The notes below the pieces were generated by a model. That model was given only the letters and a program-made list of their open reading frames with translations, was not told the DNA's origin and did not search any database. Positions 33,026-44,845 of a DNA stretch of 64,000 nucleotides are shown piece after piece. The DNA is taken from assembly GCA_032158295.1 (NCBI GenBank), contig CM063251.1:13157757-13221756 (forward strand), written 5' to 3'. The first letter of the stretch is position 1; the number at the start of each line of letters is the position of its first letter. The DNA is from Pycnopodia helianthoides. Taxonomy: Eukaryota; Echinodermata; Asteroidea; Forcipulatida; Asteriidae. The position numbers and the translations under genes were made by a program.

Positions 33026-34107
33026 TGTAACTGTGTTCCTCCTTCTGTGTACATCTTTGGTCTTGTTCCCTCCTGCAGTGACAACTATTAACACATTATT
33101 GTCAATGCGCAAAAATAAGGTCCAGACTATTTTTAACTTCCAGCCTCGTTATAGTTACATCGACTCGGACTTGAGAAACGTTCAAAAGCTACTGGGTCAT
33201 CATTCTTGGCATGAGTCTAGCCATTTTTTCCCCTTTCTTTCTTGGAAGATCTTAAGTTCATTACCCCACTGTATTACATGTATAAGAAAACAATCTGCAC
33301 TCATTGCAATCCTTAAAAAAACCACACAGAGTGATCCAGACATACAATGTACATGTAACCACATGCTGAGTCCATCATGACTGATTGACTGTATAGGTTT
33401 CATTACTGGCCAAACATAAGTTAATGCCTGACATTCTAGCTTATCTAGTAACTACATAATAAACATGAAGGTCAAAAAATCCCCTATATACTTTGATACT
33501 GTGAGCAGTGATTGAAAAATTAGCTAAGAGGCCCATGCACTGTAAACGTTTAGGCAATACAAGCTAAACCTTCATCTGCAATTCTACTATGCGGATCAAC
33601 TTGCATTATTCCTGGGAAATGTAATTGAATTGCCTTGAGGCACAAACAATTAGGATTAATGTAGATTGTTTTGAATTTATTCATTTATTTATTTAAGTAT
33701 AATTGTTTCAGTTGTATGCAACTCTTAGGGCTCATTTTGCAACTTAGCTTGAGCATAGATAGTTAAGATTGGAAAAGGCGATAACTGTATGTGTTACATT
33801 TCGCGATTCATGTAGATGCTCAATGTAGTGTGTAGGCTAGTAGTAGTGTGTGTGGGGAGGGGGTAAATTAACTACATGACAATAAAAGGGGGATGTCAAA
33901 TCATGTTCATCCCTCCATGGTTAACTACTCCTCTATTCGGCCTTCCTTATATTATATATTGATTGGCTATAATTTTACCTCTTTTTCTGGATCCCATCCC
34001 ATTGTTCTTTGCTCTCTTTTTTGCTATAATGGATATGTTTTTCGTTTGTGCTTGTTTTTGCCTTGACGAAGGTCCGTTTGATCGAAGCTAAGGCATCTAC
34101 CTACAAA
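33026..34107. other. unassigned non-coding DNA
   Basis: A 122-codon plus frame (33012-33380) begins inside the tandem repeat and has no recognisable domain; I treat it as chance. Confidence 0.35.
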
Positions 34108-34128
34108 TTTATATATATATATATATAA
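34108..34128. repeat. AT microsatellite
   Basis: About nine TA units in a row. Confidence 0.85.
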
Positions 34129-34457
34129 TGTGTGTTTCTGTTAGATATCATTACAGAACATATTTAGCCAATTACACAGCATTAAGGACAAGCTTTGTCC
34201 ATACTTTGTCACATGCCTCTCCAGAGCACAGTGCAGAGGTCTCCCCCCACTTGACCTTAACATGCCTTGGAAACTCACCAGGGGCTGTGAGCTGTTACGT
34301 AACCTGTAAATGTCTGGCATTAAATTAATAAGAAAAACAGGAACACACAAATCCAGGTAGTCATACTGCCCTGTGTGTTTTCTGCGTGGTTAATCTTGAC
34401 TCATTCCATGATAGATTTGTTGCTTGATCTATATCAAGTCCATTTATATCACCATCA

Positions 34458-34513
34458 GGGCCCAATGTCGTAGAGCTATTTTGGGGCATTAAGCAGCTCT
34501 ATGAAATTGGGCC
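34458..34513. mobile_element. 56-bp palindromic remnant of the GGGCCC-ended family
   Basis: The left arm GGGCCCAATGTCGTAGAGCT and right arm AGCAGCTCTATGAAATTGGGCC are inverted copies of each other with about 14 nt between. This is essentially the two ends of the family with the middle deleted. Confidence 0.75.
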
Positions 34514-35280
34514 GTGGTGTGGAATAACCAGGCTTACATTACATGGGTTTCACCGTAGTCTTAACTGTCAAAGCCGTCGAGAACAAGCATGCTAAAAATA
34601 CACTTCTGGGAAAATCATTCATCAGTTTTTTTTTCCCCAAGCCATATTATTTATCCGCTGATAAAATTACAGCTGGACTGTGGAAGGAGATATGTTTAAC
34701 CTCAACCCTATAAACGTATTCCTGGAGGTACGCCCTACTCCCTCACTCGAAGCCAACATCAACAACAGCATACGTGTAGATATATTCCTGAAATATTTCC
34801 GCCATCAACATTTGATGACCTACATCCACTCGTCAACAATGATATATCAACGCTCCCCACACGACCAAGGAGGTACTGTTATATAGACGCTTGCCAGTAA
34901 CTCGGCAACCATGGGCGATAACGTGCGAAGGGAAGACTGTGCCAGCGTTATCACACCTTTTTGGATTGTCCTGTTGTCCCAATGGGCTAGCAGCTCTGGT
35001 CTAGCCTGGTTCAGGCCAAGTGCTGGATTTTGATATCTTTACAAATCTGCGGGACACACATTTATCTCTTCGTGTGGTTTATTGGCTTGGAAACACTTGG
35101 GGATAAGTGGGTTTGTTCAGGTGAAACAATATTAATAACTTGGGTAGTTATTTTCTAGGACAGGAGGCCATAATAAACTGTGCCTTATTTATGTAAAGCC
35201 TGTAAGTACAAAAAACTTGCTAAGCACAGAAAATCTTGCGCTTTACATTACATGATGACTGTACAAAGTGAGTTGGCATA
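34514..35280. other. unassigned non-coding DNA
   Basis: Nothing recognised. Confidence 0.3.
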
Positions 35281-35545
35281 CAGGTTGGCTCAGTGGTTTC
35301 TTCTCTGCCTGTGTGACCCCGGTTCGAGTCTCGTATCGAAGCCTTGCATGTGGAACGGGTTTGCATACCCTACCATACTGCGTGGGTTTTTCCCTATATG
35401 AGTTCCTCCCACATCCACATCTGAAAACTTACATCGCTTCAACATCTTCTCTACACAGGCATCTTCAGGCCTACGGGTCACAGTGCTAGTCACTGTTGAG
35501 GGTCCCTTGGTTTCATAACCAGAAACGATAACAAACTTACATATT
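35281..35545 (+). repeat. tRNA-derived SINE-like element
   Basis: The head CAGGTTGGCTCAGTGG (A box) is followed about 40 nt later by GGTTCGAGTCTC (B box), the polymerase III promoter layout. The body contains GCCTTGCATGTGGA, a CCTACCATACTGCGTGGG-like word, ACATCTTCTCTACACAGG and AGGGTCCCTTGGTTTCATAACC, matching 59243-59510 throughout. The plus-strand open frames here are repeat-derived. No reverse-transcriptase-related sequence is present, so it relies on a partner element. Confidence 0.75.
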
Positions 35546-36212
35546 ACAAATAATTCAAATGCAATAGAACAGGCTGTATATTGGTTAATTCTTTTAAAAA
35601 CCTCAAATTTAAAATGTGGATAAAAGAAAAAGGGGATAGCTATGGCAATTTCTTAACAGTGCATAGTGGTACATGTTTATTATTTCTAACGCTTTGGTGG
35701 CATACAGTCTTTCTAAGAATTTGAGTTCTTCTGACTAGCGAGTACACACATTGGGCCTTTGTTGTTGAAGCTCTATTGATGCCTGCTTGAACATTTCAGA
35801 ACTAAATCTCCCACCCTTCATTAGTTCTTCTTTGCAAAACCAAGGTCTTCTTCAAAGAAAAGAGTCAAACACGGTTACTCACCTACACTGTTTTCTTCAT
35901 GTCTGGAGTGCACCATGCAAAGCTATAAAAGCCATGTTACACAGCGGAGCAATTTTTTCAGGCAGCTTGGAGGCAGCCACTCGAACCCTTCGGCAGCTCG
36001 AGAAACAATCTTCTAGCAGTATTACTCACTATCCACAAGAGAATGACGCGAAAACTGAAATGCGAATGGGTTTTCTTATTGGAGATTGCATGGAACTGGT
36101 TGCCTGTAAATTGGCTTGTGTCATGTCCCTTAGTCTTATTTACACAGTAAAACGCTGCACATTTCAGAAATCTACTTGTACAGGTCTTGAATTTCATCTT
36201 TTAGTGGGCAAC
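35546..36212. other. unassigned non-coding DNA with a 142-codon frame
   Basis: A plus frame spans 35787-36215. A pyrimidine-poor AG precedes it and no donor consensus ends it. The translation has no motif I recognise, and a 79-codon frame overlaps it on the other strand. Confidence 0.3.
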
Positions 36213-36353
36213 TAAGGCCATTGTCATTTTGCAAAGGGCACTTCTATTTAAAAATCTTCAAAGTCTATGGGAAACTTTTGATGGGGGCACCAAGGCCAAG
36301 ACTAGGGCAACAGAGGCCATTGCCTCCAGGGCTTCTGTGTAATTCCTGGCACG
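36213..36353 (-). mobile_element. second copy of the 214-383 hAT-like MITE, ends decayed
   Basis: On the minus strand it reads AATTACACAGAAGCCC, GGCAATGGCCTCTGTTGCCC, TCTTGGCCTTGGTGCCCC, AAAAGTTTCCCATAGAC and ATTTTTAAATAGAAGTGCCC, matching 214-383 in order. The AGGCCTGGAAT ends are partly lost. Confidence 0.7.
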
Positions 36354-37588
36354 CATATGTGTTAAATCGGCATGTTATGCCAATACAGGCATAATATTAT
36401 TCCTAATGTTAATCTGAACTCCAATTGTTTTTGTTGCCCTTGGGAAACTTCCACAGAATTGTTATTAAATAGCCCGAAACAACTATATAAGCCTATTCTG
36501 TATACGTAGGTCAGCCACTATGGTCAAAATATGCCTGAGATAGGTTGCATTAAATCTGATCGGTCATCGAATTTCTACCCCAATAATGATGCTGCTTTAT
36601 AGCACACTGTGTATATAGTTGAAATTGGTAGTACATTTTATTTTTTCTCCGATGGATCCTCCGGCTCTACTTCCTGTTCCCATCGTTAAGAGCCAATGTT
36701 AAGAGCCATCCCCGGTCCCCTTTCTCCGGACTGCTGTATACATTAAAAACAACTTTGACAGTGCGTAACCTGAGCATTAACATCAGGCGTCGTCGGGATT
36801 CATGTACAGTACTCTCTCAGGGCAGTGTTGTTTGATCGAGAGTCCTTCATAATTTTTTTTTTTTTTCCTTTCTCCTCTCGTCCCGGTGATGGCTCTCAAA
36901 GAATGGTTTGGAAGATTTGAGAGGCTTACTCAATTGTGATTTCCGTTTCGGGATATATTCATGACCTATCAAGGAAAGATCCATGGTTATTGTTTACATG
37001 AAGGATGGGTAAGTGGGACAGGTGTCAACCTTCCTCGCCATCCACATTCTGGGTAAAACATTTTGAAACTCTTTCCTTTTCACATGGCAAGAGAGAAGCT
37101 GGTATTCGTGGAGACAAATTTACTAAGTGATGATACTTTGTCTGACTCATAGATGATTGATTGATCTCGCAGGCTTTCCCCAAAATCATAAAAAAGAGAA
37201 GGGTAAACAATTTTTTCTTTTTAAAGGTAAATTATATGTCTGAAAGACTAGGCTATTTAAATGATTCAATGCTTGTTAAGAGACCTCAACGTGGAATTCA
37301 ATCCTATCCCTTTAAGTGACTTCAGTTTTCCTCGCTTCAAGCAATCTTTCCTTAATTATCATCCTCTACAGTGCCTTGATACATCATCCAATTTGCCTGT
37401 GTTGAACCGGTCAATATCGTTAGTGCAATTTTGAGTATACAAGCTGTCTGTAAACATGTAATTCGGTACAAAATACAGGGCTGTGTTTGTAGACATTTTA
37501 AAAATTCATGAGAGAGACAGTTCATCTAACTCTTTAGTGGAAGAAGCATTAGGGGGGATCCTTTAGTTTCTGCTTTAGGACATACACT
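36354..37588. other. unassigned non-coding DNA
   Basis: T run near 36849-36865; no gene or repeat recognised. Confidence 0.35.
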
Positions 37589-37966
37589 TTAAAGGTATTA
37601 TACAGGATTTGGTAGAGCTGACAGAATAGTCGCAGACAGTGTTCATGTTTTGTGTGATCAACCATGTACGTGAATAAAAAACCTGTGAAAATTTGGGCTT
37701 AATCCGTTGTGAGAGTCAAGAGAAAATAGTGGAAAACCAGGCCCAATTTTCAGCGTGTAAACACATTGTCCCTAATTTTGCTTGTAACAACCAAAATAAG
37801 CTGTTTCAGTTTTATTTTAAAAGGTTTTCAGATACGGTTTTCTCAAATATGACTTCATTTTAGAGGGAAATATTTCACAATTTTGACTTCATAATCGGTA
37901 AGCTTTCAGACTAAAATTAAACAACAATGTGTTTTATCCACACCAATCCTGTATAATACCTTTTAA
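37589..37966 (+). mobile_element. TTAA-flanked MITE, family D
   Basis: The cleanest terminal repeats of the group: the left end AAAGGTATTATACAGGATTTGG pairs with the right end CCAATCCTGTATAATACCTTT, inside TTAA on both sides. The left half contains TTTTGTGTGATCAACCATG, AACCTGTGAAAATTTGGGCT and GAGTCAAGAGAAAATAGTGG, diverged versions of the family A core, although the two families' ends differ beyond the first ten bases. Non-coding. Confidence 0.8.
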
Positions 37967-39494
37967 GTTTGATTTCAGTTTCTCGGAAACTACAAATAAA
38001 TTTTTTCATTCAATAATTATATGATAAATATTGTTCATGTCATTCTCAAATTATTCCACACAAGCTCTAAAAGATTGCTTTTTAGCAATAAATAGAGTAA
38101 TGCTGACAATCTTTTTTCTCTGTCACAAATCCAACTGAATAATTTGAACCGCGGCCTTCCTATTTTGGTTGAAAACATTCAAACAAACAGGGTTGGGGGA
38201 ATGATAAAATCAATTCGTGCAACACAATTCCCAATTCCTGATTTTAATGAATATCCCGACCTCATAAATAGATATCGTAGTCCGCTTCCATGAGGGTTCT
38301 CCAACTATCACCAGTGCCTTTGATCGTCTCTTATTCATGTAGAAGTCTTAGACGTGATCTCTTTCATCTTGGGCTCTAGCGGGGATCACCCTTCCACCGT
38401 GGCTGCGTTATAGACCTCCACAGTGCCTTTGATCTCAATTTCAATAACGGCAGCCATTTTTTAAAGACACCCGTCTCCCCCCCCCCTTGTGATATTTGAT
38501 GATGCTGAGTGTCACCGTGGTGCGGTTGTTGAGGTGGATGGTTAGAGATGAAAGTGTTTCCCCTGTAGAGGACAATGGCTTTTGTGTGTGTGTGTGTGTG
38601 TTTTTTTTTAATTTTTTTTTTATTATTTTTTTTTTATAAAGGAGTAGAGAAACCCAAGACTGGGGGAGTAGAGATGGCAATGACTCATGTTATGGTCGTC
38701 ATCTTATTGGTCATCATTGCATTGACCATAGCCATGAATTCGTAAGTGCTAGCTTATCTTGGAGATTGTTTCCCAATCGACGATTTGTCACTGTGACCAA
38801 AATTTGGAGCTTCAGACGCAATTACGCAGTGAGCAACAATTTATTGTCAAAATTGTTTTATGTTAAAATGTTCATTGATGCCCTACAGTGCTATATCTTT
38901 ACTCAGGGGGAATTGTATTCTTTATTTATTTTTTATTCTACCTAACGCAATAAAACAAGAGATGCTGTTCGGTAAAAAAACAAACAAACCTGCTTTTGTT
39001 TTCTTTTCTTCTCGAGTATCTTAACTCATACAGGCTTTAGTGCTAGATATAATGGATAATGTTTTGTTTTCTGACAACAATTAGTACTTGTGAGATGTTT
39101 GTAGTTGATTAAACATTAGTAAATAGTGATTGTATGCTGAGCACCACTAGTAAGGCTTGGTGTAATCTGATTAAAAAGCAGTGTGGACTTGTCTGAAGCG
39201 TATTGACTCTGAGATCAGCAGTATACGCAATGGTGTATACAGCGGCAGCACAAGGAGCATATTCTGATGCTCTATTGATTGCTACTGTTGGGAAATGATA
39301 TTAATGATTTATTGACATAACGACCTGTTGGATTGAATCATGGATGGAAGGCCGTGCCTGAATTTGTAACTACAGCTATGGCTACGACTGGATCGTCGCG
39401 TCAGCATGCGTGGAAGTATGTAGAACGCCGTTAGCAACAGTCGTAGCCGCCAACTCAGAAAGGGCCTTACCCTGTGTAACGCGTCTTTGCTGGA
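37967..39494. other. unassigned non-coding DNA
   Basis: Contains a (GT)n/T-rich microsatellite at 38583-38637 and a C run near 38476. Nothing else recognised. Confidence 0.4.
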
Positions 39495-39653
39495 CTGCAA
39501 TTTCATAGAGCAGCAAATATTGCTTAACAATTTTCAGCTTTGCAAAAATTGGCAGGCTACCTGTCACAGATGATGGTACATGTGACATGGTGTTTTGGCT
39601 GGTAACCATATTCTGTTGCCTAGCAAATTGTTGTGCTTAAGCAAGTTGGGCCC
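39495..39653 (-). mobile_element. GGGCCC-ended repeat, 159 bp
   Basis: On the minus strand it starts GGGCCCAACTTGCTTAAGCACAA and ends GCTGCTCTATGAAATTGCAG. Interior words (GGTTACCAGCCAAAACACCATGTCACATG) match 8114-8258. The ends are only partly inverted. Confidence 0.6.
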
Positions 39654-39859
39654 TGGTATTTAAAGATGCTACGTTTCGCATTTTGCTTTTCTGGAGCGAT
39701 CTGATGCTTCAAATTTGTCACCTTTGACCTGTGGTGAAATTTCATGCTGGTTCTTACAGTGGTTAGCAGGAACACAAATGCTAAGCAAATGAACTGGCTG
39801 GTCAACTGTTTCTGCTTGGCAACATCTTCCAGGTTAATAACTTTTTGTTTTGGCCACTC
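39654..39859. other. short unassigned spacer
   Basis: Nothing recognised. Confidence 0.3.
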
Positions 39860-40062
39860 GCCAGTGTCTTGACAAGAAAGGGAGACCGCCAACATAGGGC
39901 TAGATAGCTCAGTTGGTAGAGCGCCGGCACGTTAATCCGGAGTTAGTTGGTTCAAATCCCGCTCTAGTCAATTTGTCTTTGTTCAACCTCAAATTATTTA
40001 AAATATACCCAGTCCATTTCCCTTGTGGTTTATTACTTGATAGTTAAAAGAGAAAGCCAAGA
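39860..40062 (+). repeat. tRNA-Lys-like composite repeat with a nearly intact cloverleaf
   Basis: 39898-39969 folds as a 72-nt tRNA: acceptor GGCTAGA pairs with TCTAGTC (one G-U), D stem GCTC/GAGC, anticodon stem CCGG/CCGG closing the loop ACGTTAA, and a T stem with one mispair around TTCAAAT. A box TAGCTCAGTTGGTAGAGC and B box GGTTCAAATCC are intact. The body resembles tRNA-Lys but the anticodon position reads GTT (Asn) and position 33 is C instead of the invariant U, so a role in translation is unlikely. Flanks match the minus-strand modules at 12.4-13.2 kb on both sides (upstream AGGGAGACCGCCAACATAGG, downstream TTGTTCAACC and CCATTTCCCTTGTGG), so it is a dispersed repeat. Confidence 0.7.
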
Positions 40063-42920
40063 TTCTACCGAACAAGTTATCAGACGGATAAGCAGTGTTC
40101 TGGCTGAGTCTCCTGCATTTAGGTTAGGTACAGCGTTTTGTTAGGTGAGCTTCGCCATACGCCATGGCTGCCATTGTTGATGTCCAAGGACAACATTGAT
40201 TGGTTCATAAAATGCGGAGATGACGACTGCACATTCTACTGCAGAAAATATCTCACCTTACAATCGGCACACACAGTTCACTGAACAAGAAACAAAGCCA
40301 TGTTACATAATAGCCCACACGGCTGCACCACACAAGCCCAAGAACTCTTCCCTTTTTTTTCCCCCAGCGCGCCGATTCAGTGCACTTGTTCTTTCTACCA
40401 CTTTCAACCTAGTGATTTCCGAGTGCCTTATAACCGATGCGGAGGGTGATATTAAGCTAATGATAACCCCAGAAAGAAAGAGAAATTTGTCAATGAATTT
40501 ATTCCATCTCACATCTGAGCAGCGTATTACCACTGCAGATCGCTGGCTATGTGTACTAATATATCTACGGTTTATTGTCTGTACATAATAATGTGCGGTT
40601 TATTGTATGCAATTAGGATGACTGTATGGCTATGGAGACCATCCAGCATCATTATTGTCTTTTTTGTATACGTACCATGTGTTGATCACCGCGACCAAAT
40701 CCAAAAGGCTTGAACTCGATGGGTAATTATTGTGTGCATATATATACGGCCAACAGTAGACCAACCGTACGCAATCAACAAGTGTATAACAGCAATGGCC
40801 TTCAATGCATGTGTATGCATTCAGGCATCATGTTTTTATATTGCTCAACCGAAATGCCCATTACGGGTGCTTTTCGTTGCAATATATATCGTGGTTGTAT
40901 CGGTACTGATGGCTAGAGCTGTCTACTCAATCATTTTTCATTATGAAGTTTTATTTGAGGTACCAAGTGCGGCATGGGAGTTGAAGTGTATGGAGCAAGT
41001 AGTTTTTTTTGTTTTAAAGGAGTACAATATACTGAGGAGCTTCGTAGCCAGGTAGTTACGTATTGGAATCGAAGCATTCCTTTTCAGCATCTCCTATTTC
41101 AGGTTTGCTTTGGGAACATCTGGGGGCCATTTATGATCCCTTCGTCCTGTACAAGAAGAATAAATCCATCCACAAAATATTTTCATATTTAAATATAATT
41201 TCTCCATGAAAGGGAATCATTAAAAAGATTGAAAGAGTGGTTTGCAAAGCTCATTGGCAGATACGCTTTTGTAGAAGAGATGAATAAAGGCAAAACATGT
41301 TGTTACATGAATTCTTAGTCAAAGTATTTCATGTTTAATCTGTATATCTTTAAAGCATACAGTAATCAAACACGAAACAGTGGTGGAATATCGCCGTGGC
41401 GAATTAAACTCTCGCATTTCTTCGGGGGGAAAAATCCTGAGGCCGTGGTTGACTTGACATCCAAACCTAATCAGGCGTCACACTCCGAAGTCCCCCCCCA
41501 GTAAAGAAGCCAATAGCGGTGTGGCCAGTTTGAGTTACAACGCTCAGGACACAAGACTGCGTGGGTTTTAGACGTGTCGCTACACATCCATCCTCTGTAG
41601 TTATGCCTGCCGGAAACCTAGGTGATGTTGCCTCATCAGAGAAAGACACGTTACCATGGAAATATTACGGCTTTTTGATTCACAATGAAATAGTCATTTG
41701 AATATTACAGGCGAGAGACTGTCCGTCGGTAAACAGTGTAAGGAAAACTGGAAGAAGGGAAAAGGCATTCAAAGTGAAGAAGAACAGAAGCATCAGCCAT
41801 GACATCAATGTGATGTGATATCTTCAACATTCTTTATGTTGAGAAGTACTTACCTTATAGGCCTCGCTACAGGTTCTTTGAAAGCTCTTCTTCTCATCTA
41901 TTTGATGAGCAAATAAACCCAGTTTTGTGTCTCGGTAAGAAATGCCTGGCTCTGGCATGGAGTGTCACAAATAACTTCTTTAAAAGTAGAAAAATAAAAT
42001 GTCCAACCGTCCTTCAGGTTCTGACCCGTTTTCAGTTGTACTATGACATGGTACATGTACATGCACATGCACATGCGCTATATTAAGGTGTCATGAATGC
42101 AGTGTGCACTTTAGTGCACTTTATACAAACGTGCTTACAGAGTAAATATAAGCATGAGAAAAGGAAACACGCACGAGGCAGCTCTCCCGCCAAAGATAAC
42201 CAAATTCTGCCGAAGCTAAATGCAGAAATGTAACACATCAGAGGGGTTCGTGTTGACACCAGGACGGTGTGAGCTATTCAGGTCGGTGCAGTGGGAGCTT
42301 AGCCTAGGCATTCCAGCCATTGAGGGCACATTTTCCACATGGATACCCGTACAACACTTCCCCTGTTCCCCAGCGTCGAGCCGACAAACGCGGGGAAAAT
42401 GTGCTTCTGATAAAACACACAGTACAGTTTCTAAAGATGAACATTAAGTCGGTTGATGATGAGTAGGATTATTTCATGGTGGAAATCATACGCAGGGAGC
42501 ACTAGCACCAGCAGAAAAAACAAAAATCATAAATAATCTTGAAATTTAAGAGCCCTTTTTCGCTGGTGTTATTCATCTCGCCTAATCATCAAATATGAGC
42601 CTATTTCTGTTGCACATAGGCCTACAGTATATCACAGACAACTCTAGACTTTCAAACCAACAATTTACAATTTGCCATAAATTGTTTTGCTCATATTGTT
42701 TCTTGAACAGGCAGTTAAATGTTTCGATTCACTTGCATACCAGCAACTTTACACTTTGTGAGTTTAAGTACTACCAGTGACCCAGCAAATTGCACTTTAA
42801 ACAAAACAAAAATGAACCCAACTTATTTGACATCAATTTATATCATTTTGATGGCCTTTGTTCTTGATAAAATTGCCAGTGAAATATGATCATTTAGCAT
42901 TTTTTTTTCCCTTCTTTTTC
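40063..42920. other. unassigned non-coding DNA, 2.9 kb
   Basis: Frames of 107-122 codons (40220-40588, 40732-41055, plus) have overlapping minus frames and no recognisable domain. A run of GTACATG/CACATG words lies at 42050-42076. No clear repeat family. Confidence 0.35.
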
Positions 42921-43315
42921 GTAAGGGCAAGGTGTACTTTTGGTTATCACTCCACAAGTTAATGACCATAACAACTTACTTGGTAAAGAGCACTGGAGAG
43001 CTATTAATATTATAAAACATTGTTAGAAACGATCCTCTTTGAACTAATATAGTTTTTGAGAAAGAGGTCATTTTTCACCCCAAAATTTGAATCTGAGAAA
43101 GGGTTCAGGCATCAAGCCTTTCGCATGCATCTGAAGCACACAATTCTGTGCAACAAGGATTTTTCATTTTTTTGTTCTGTTTTTCTTTTATACTTTTCTT
43201 TCAACTGTGATACCCAAATGAGTCAAAATTTCCACAGGTTTGTTATTTTATGCATATATTGGGATACACCAAGTGAGGATACTGGTCTTTGACCAAAAGT
43301 ATACCCTGCCTTTAA
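42921..43315 (-). mobile_element. TTAA-flanked MITE, family B, copy 2
   Basis: The right end CAAAAGTATACCCTGCCTTTAA matches 16737-17111; the left end is decayed (GTAAGGGCAAGGTGTACTTTTGG). Internal landmarks AACTTACTTGGTA, TATAAAACATTGT, GAGAAAGAGGTCATTTTTCA and TATTTTATGCATATATTGGG are in the same order. The core is on the minus strand, with GAGTCAAAATTTCCACAGG on the plus. Confidence 0.7.
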
Positions 43316-43764
43316 GGCAGTCATTTATGGTCTTGGGTTTGAAGCCTTAAATCATTTCACAAAAAAAGGAGAATACAAAATATTATAAAATTCAAGGAAA
43401 TTACCGGAGGGGTTTTATGGTCTTTGGATGAAATGATATGCATAGTGTTACTCTGCATCGACTAGATTCATTAATCCACCCATCCCGTCCCTATTCACTT
43501 GCCATTATAACAAGGTTTTTACAAACTCAATGAGTTTCCGTCAGCATTGTATTGGGGGCTGCAATTTAAAACCTCATCCATTGAAACCCAACCATTGGGC
43601 CCACAACCCGTGCCCATTTGTAGACAATCTTTGGGGAAATGTAAGCCTCTCTGGAGCTTTTTTGCTTTATTTCCCAGGCAAGATTGGAGGTTCGGCCGGC
43701 CGCCAAATTTTCACCGTTGTAAGGCAGAGCTTTAACGTTAGTAGGCCTACCTGCAGAATGCCAC
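43316..43764. other. unassigned non-coding DNA
   Basis: Overlapping 60-100 codon frames on both strands around 43530-43830, no recognisable protein. Confidence 0.3.
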
Positions 43765-43999
43765 CTTGCATAGTACAATTATCAACACATGTACCGAATT
43801 ATACGATAGATTTCTCCATGTTATTATTTTGAATAATGCAACCATTAGAAACAGCAAATCAAACAGCCGACAAAGCCAACTTGCATGTACAGTTATCAAC
43901 ACATGTACTGAATTATACGATAGCTTTCTCCCTTTTAAATTTTTTTTTAAAATAATGCAACAATTACAACCAGCAAGTCAAACAGCCGACAAAGTCAAA
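43765..43999. repeat. tandem duplication, unit about 115-120 bp
   Basis: Copy 1 (43765-43879) and copy 2 (43880-43999) both run CTTGCAT...TATCAACACATGTAC, GAATTATACGATAG, TTTCTCC, AATAATGCAA, AACAGCCGACAAAG. They differ by a T/A-run expansion and about one substitution in ten. Confidence 0.85.
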
Positions 44000-44510
44000 A
44001 TTCATCCTTGAAATAATTTCACAAGTCTATTTTATTCCACACAGTAGTCTCATTCACCCCATCCGACATATGTTTTTTTCCCCGGCCTTATTATTCACTG
44101 AATAAATGTATAAATTCCATGTTATCATTCGCCTCGGATCTTTAGCGCATGGTACACAAACAGAGTATGGCAGGGGTTGATGCATACGTGCCAGCGCACA
44201 CCTCCCAGTCACTTAGGTGGACCATTATCTCATAGTGGGATCGAACCCAGTGTTTCCTTTTTCCCTGCCAGGACAATTTTGTTACATTTTTTCTGGCAGT
44301 GGCTAGTTTTCGATAATAATCCAGACTCGAGAAGCAAGCGAGCTGGGGAAAAGGTCCGGATATTGATCAGTTGCACCGTTGTGTCAGTGTGGAAAGAGAG
44401 AGAGAGAGAGATAGAGATAGAGAGACTGACAATCAGACTAGGTCAAGGAAGAACAAATTCGAACAAAAACAAATTGTTATTATTATAAAACACACTTGCT
44501 GTCTTTGCTT
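44000..44510. other. unassigned non-coding DNA with AG microsatellite
   Basis: (AG)n/(GATA)-like run at 44392-44426. A lone tRNA B-box-like word lies on the minus strand near 44230 without an A box. Confidence 0.45.
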
Positions 44511-44845
44511 TTAGAGGGTGTGTACAACATTGGTAAGATTAAAAATATATGAAATATTCACAGATGTACACATACAGTTTAACTTACATGGTATAAAGAT
44601 GGTGGAAAACTTCCCTTGAAACATTTTTGCTCGAAATGCTGTAGATTTTGAGAAATTATGGGAAACAAATTTGTTTTGATCTCACGAATCCAAAATCAGA
44701 TGTTTGAAAACAGTGGGTTTTTTCTTCACTATTACTCTTGACTCTGATGACTGAGCTGGTGTAAGCTTGTACAGGTTTATTATTTTATGTGTATGTAGGG
44801 TCACACAAAGTGCGGCTAGTGGCTTTTTAATATTACCAGCTTTAA
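44511..44845 (-). mobile_element. TTAA-flanked MITE, family C, copy 2
   Basis: The left end TTAGAGGGTGTGTACAACATTGG parallels 26979-27439; the right end CCAGCTTTAA restores TTAA. Internal AAAGATGGTGGAAAACTTCCC and the minus-strand core (AGCTCAGTCATCAGAGTCAAG, about 44735-44760) are shared with the group. Non-coding. Confidence 0.6.

Noticed and set aside
35787..36215. 142-codon plus-strand frame as a gene
   Set aside because: No recognisable motif, no flanking splice consensus and a competing frame on the other strand; its 3' end touches a MITE copy.
44210..44260. B-box-like GGGTTCGATCCC on the minus strand
   Set aside because: No A box upstream and no cloverleaf; probably a scrap of an old SINE or chance.
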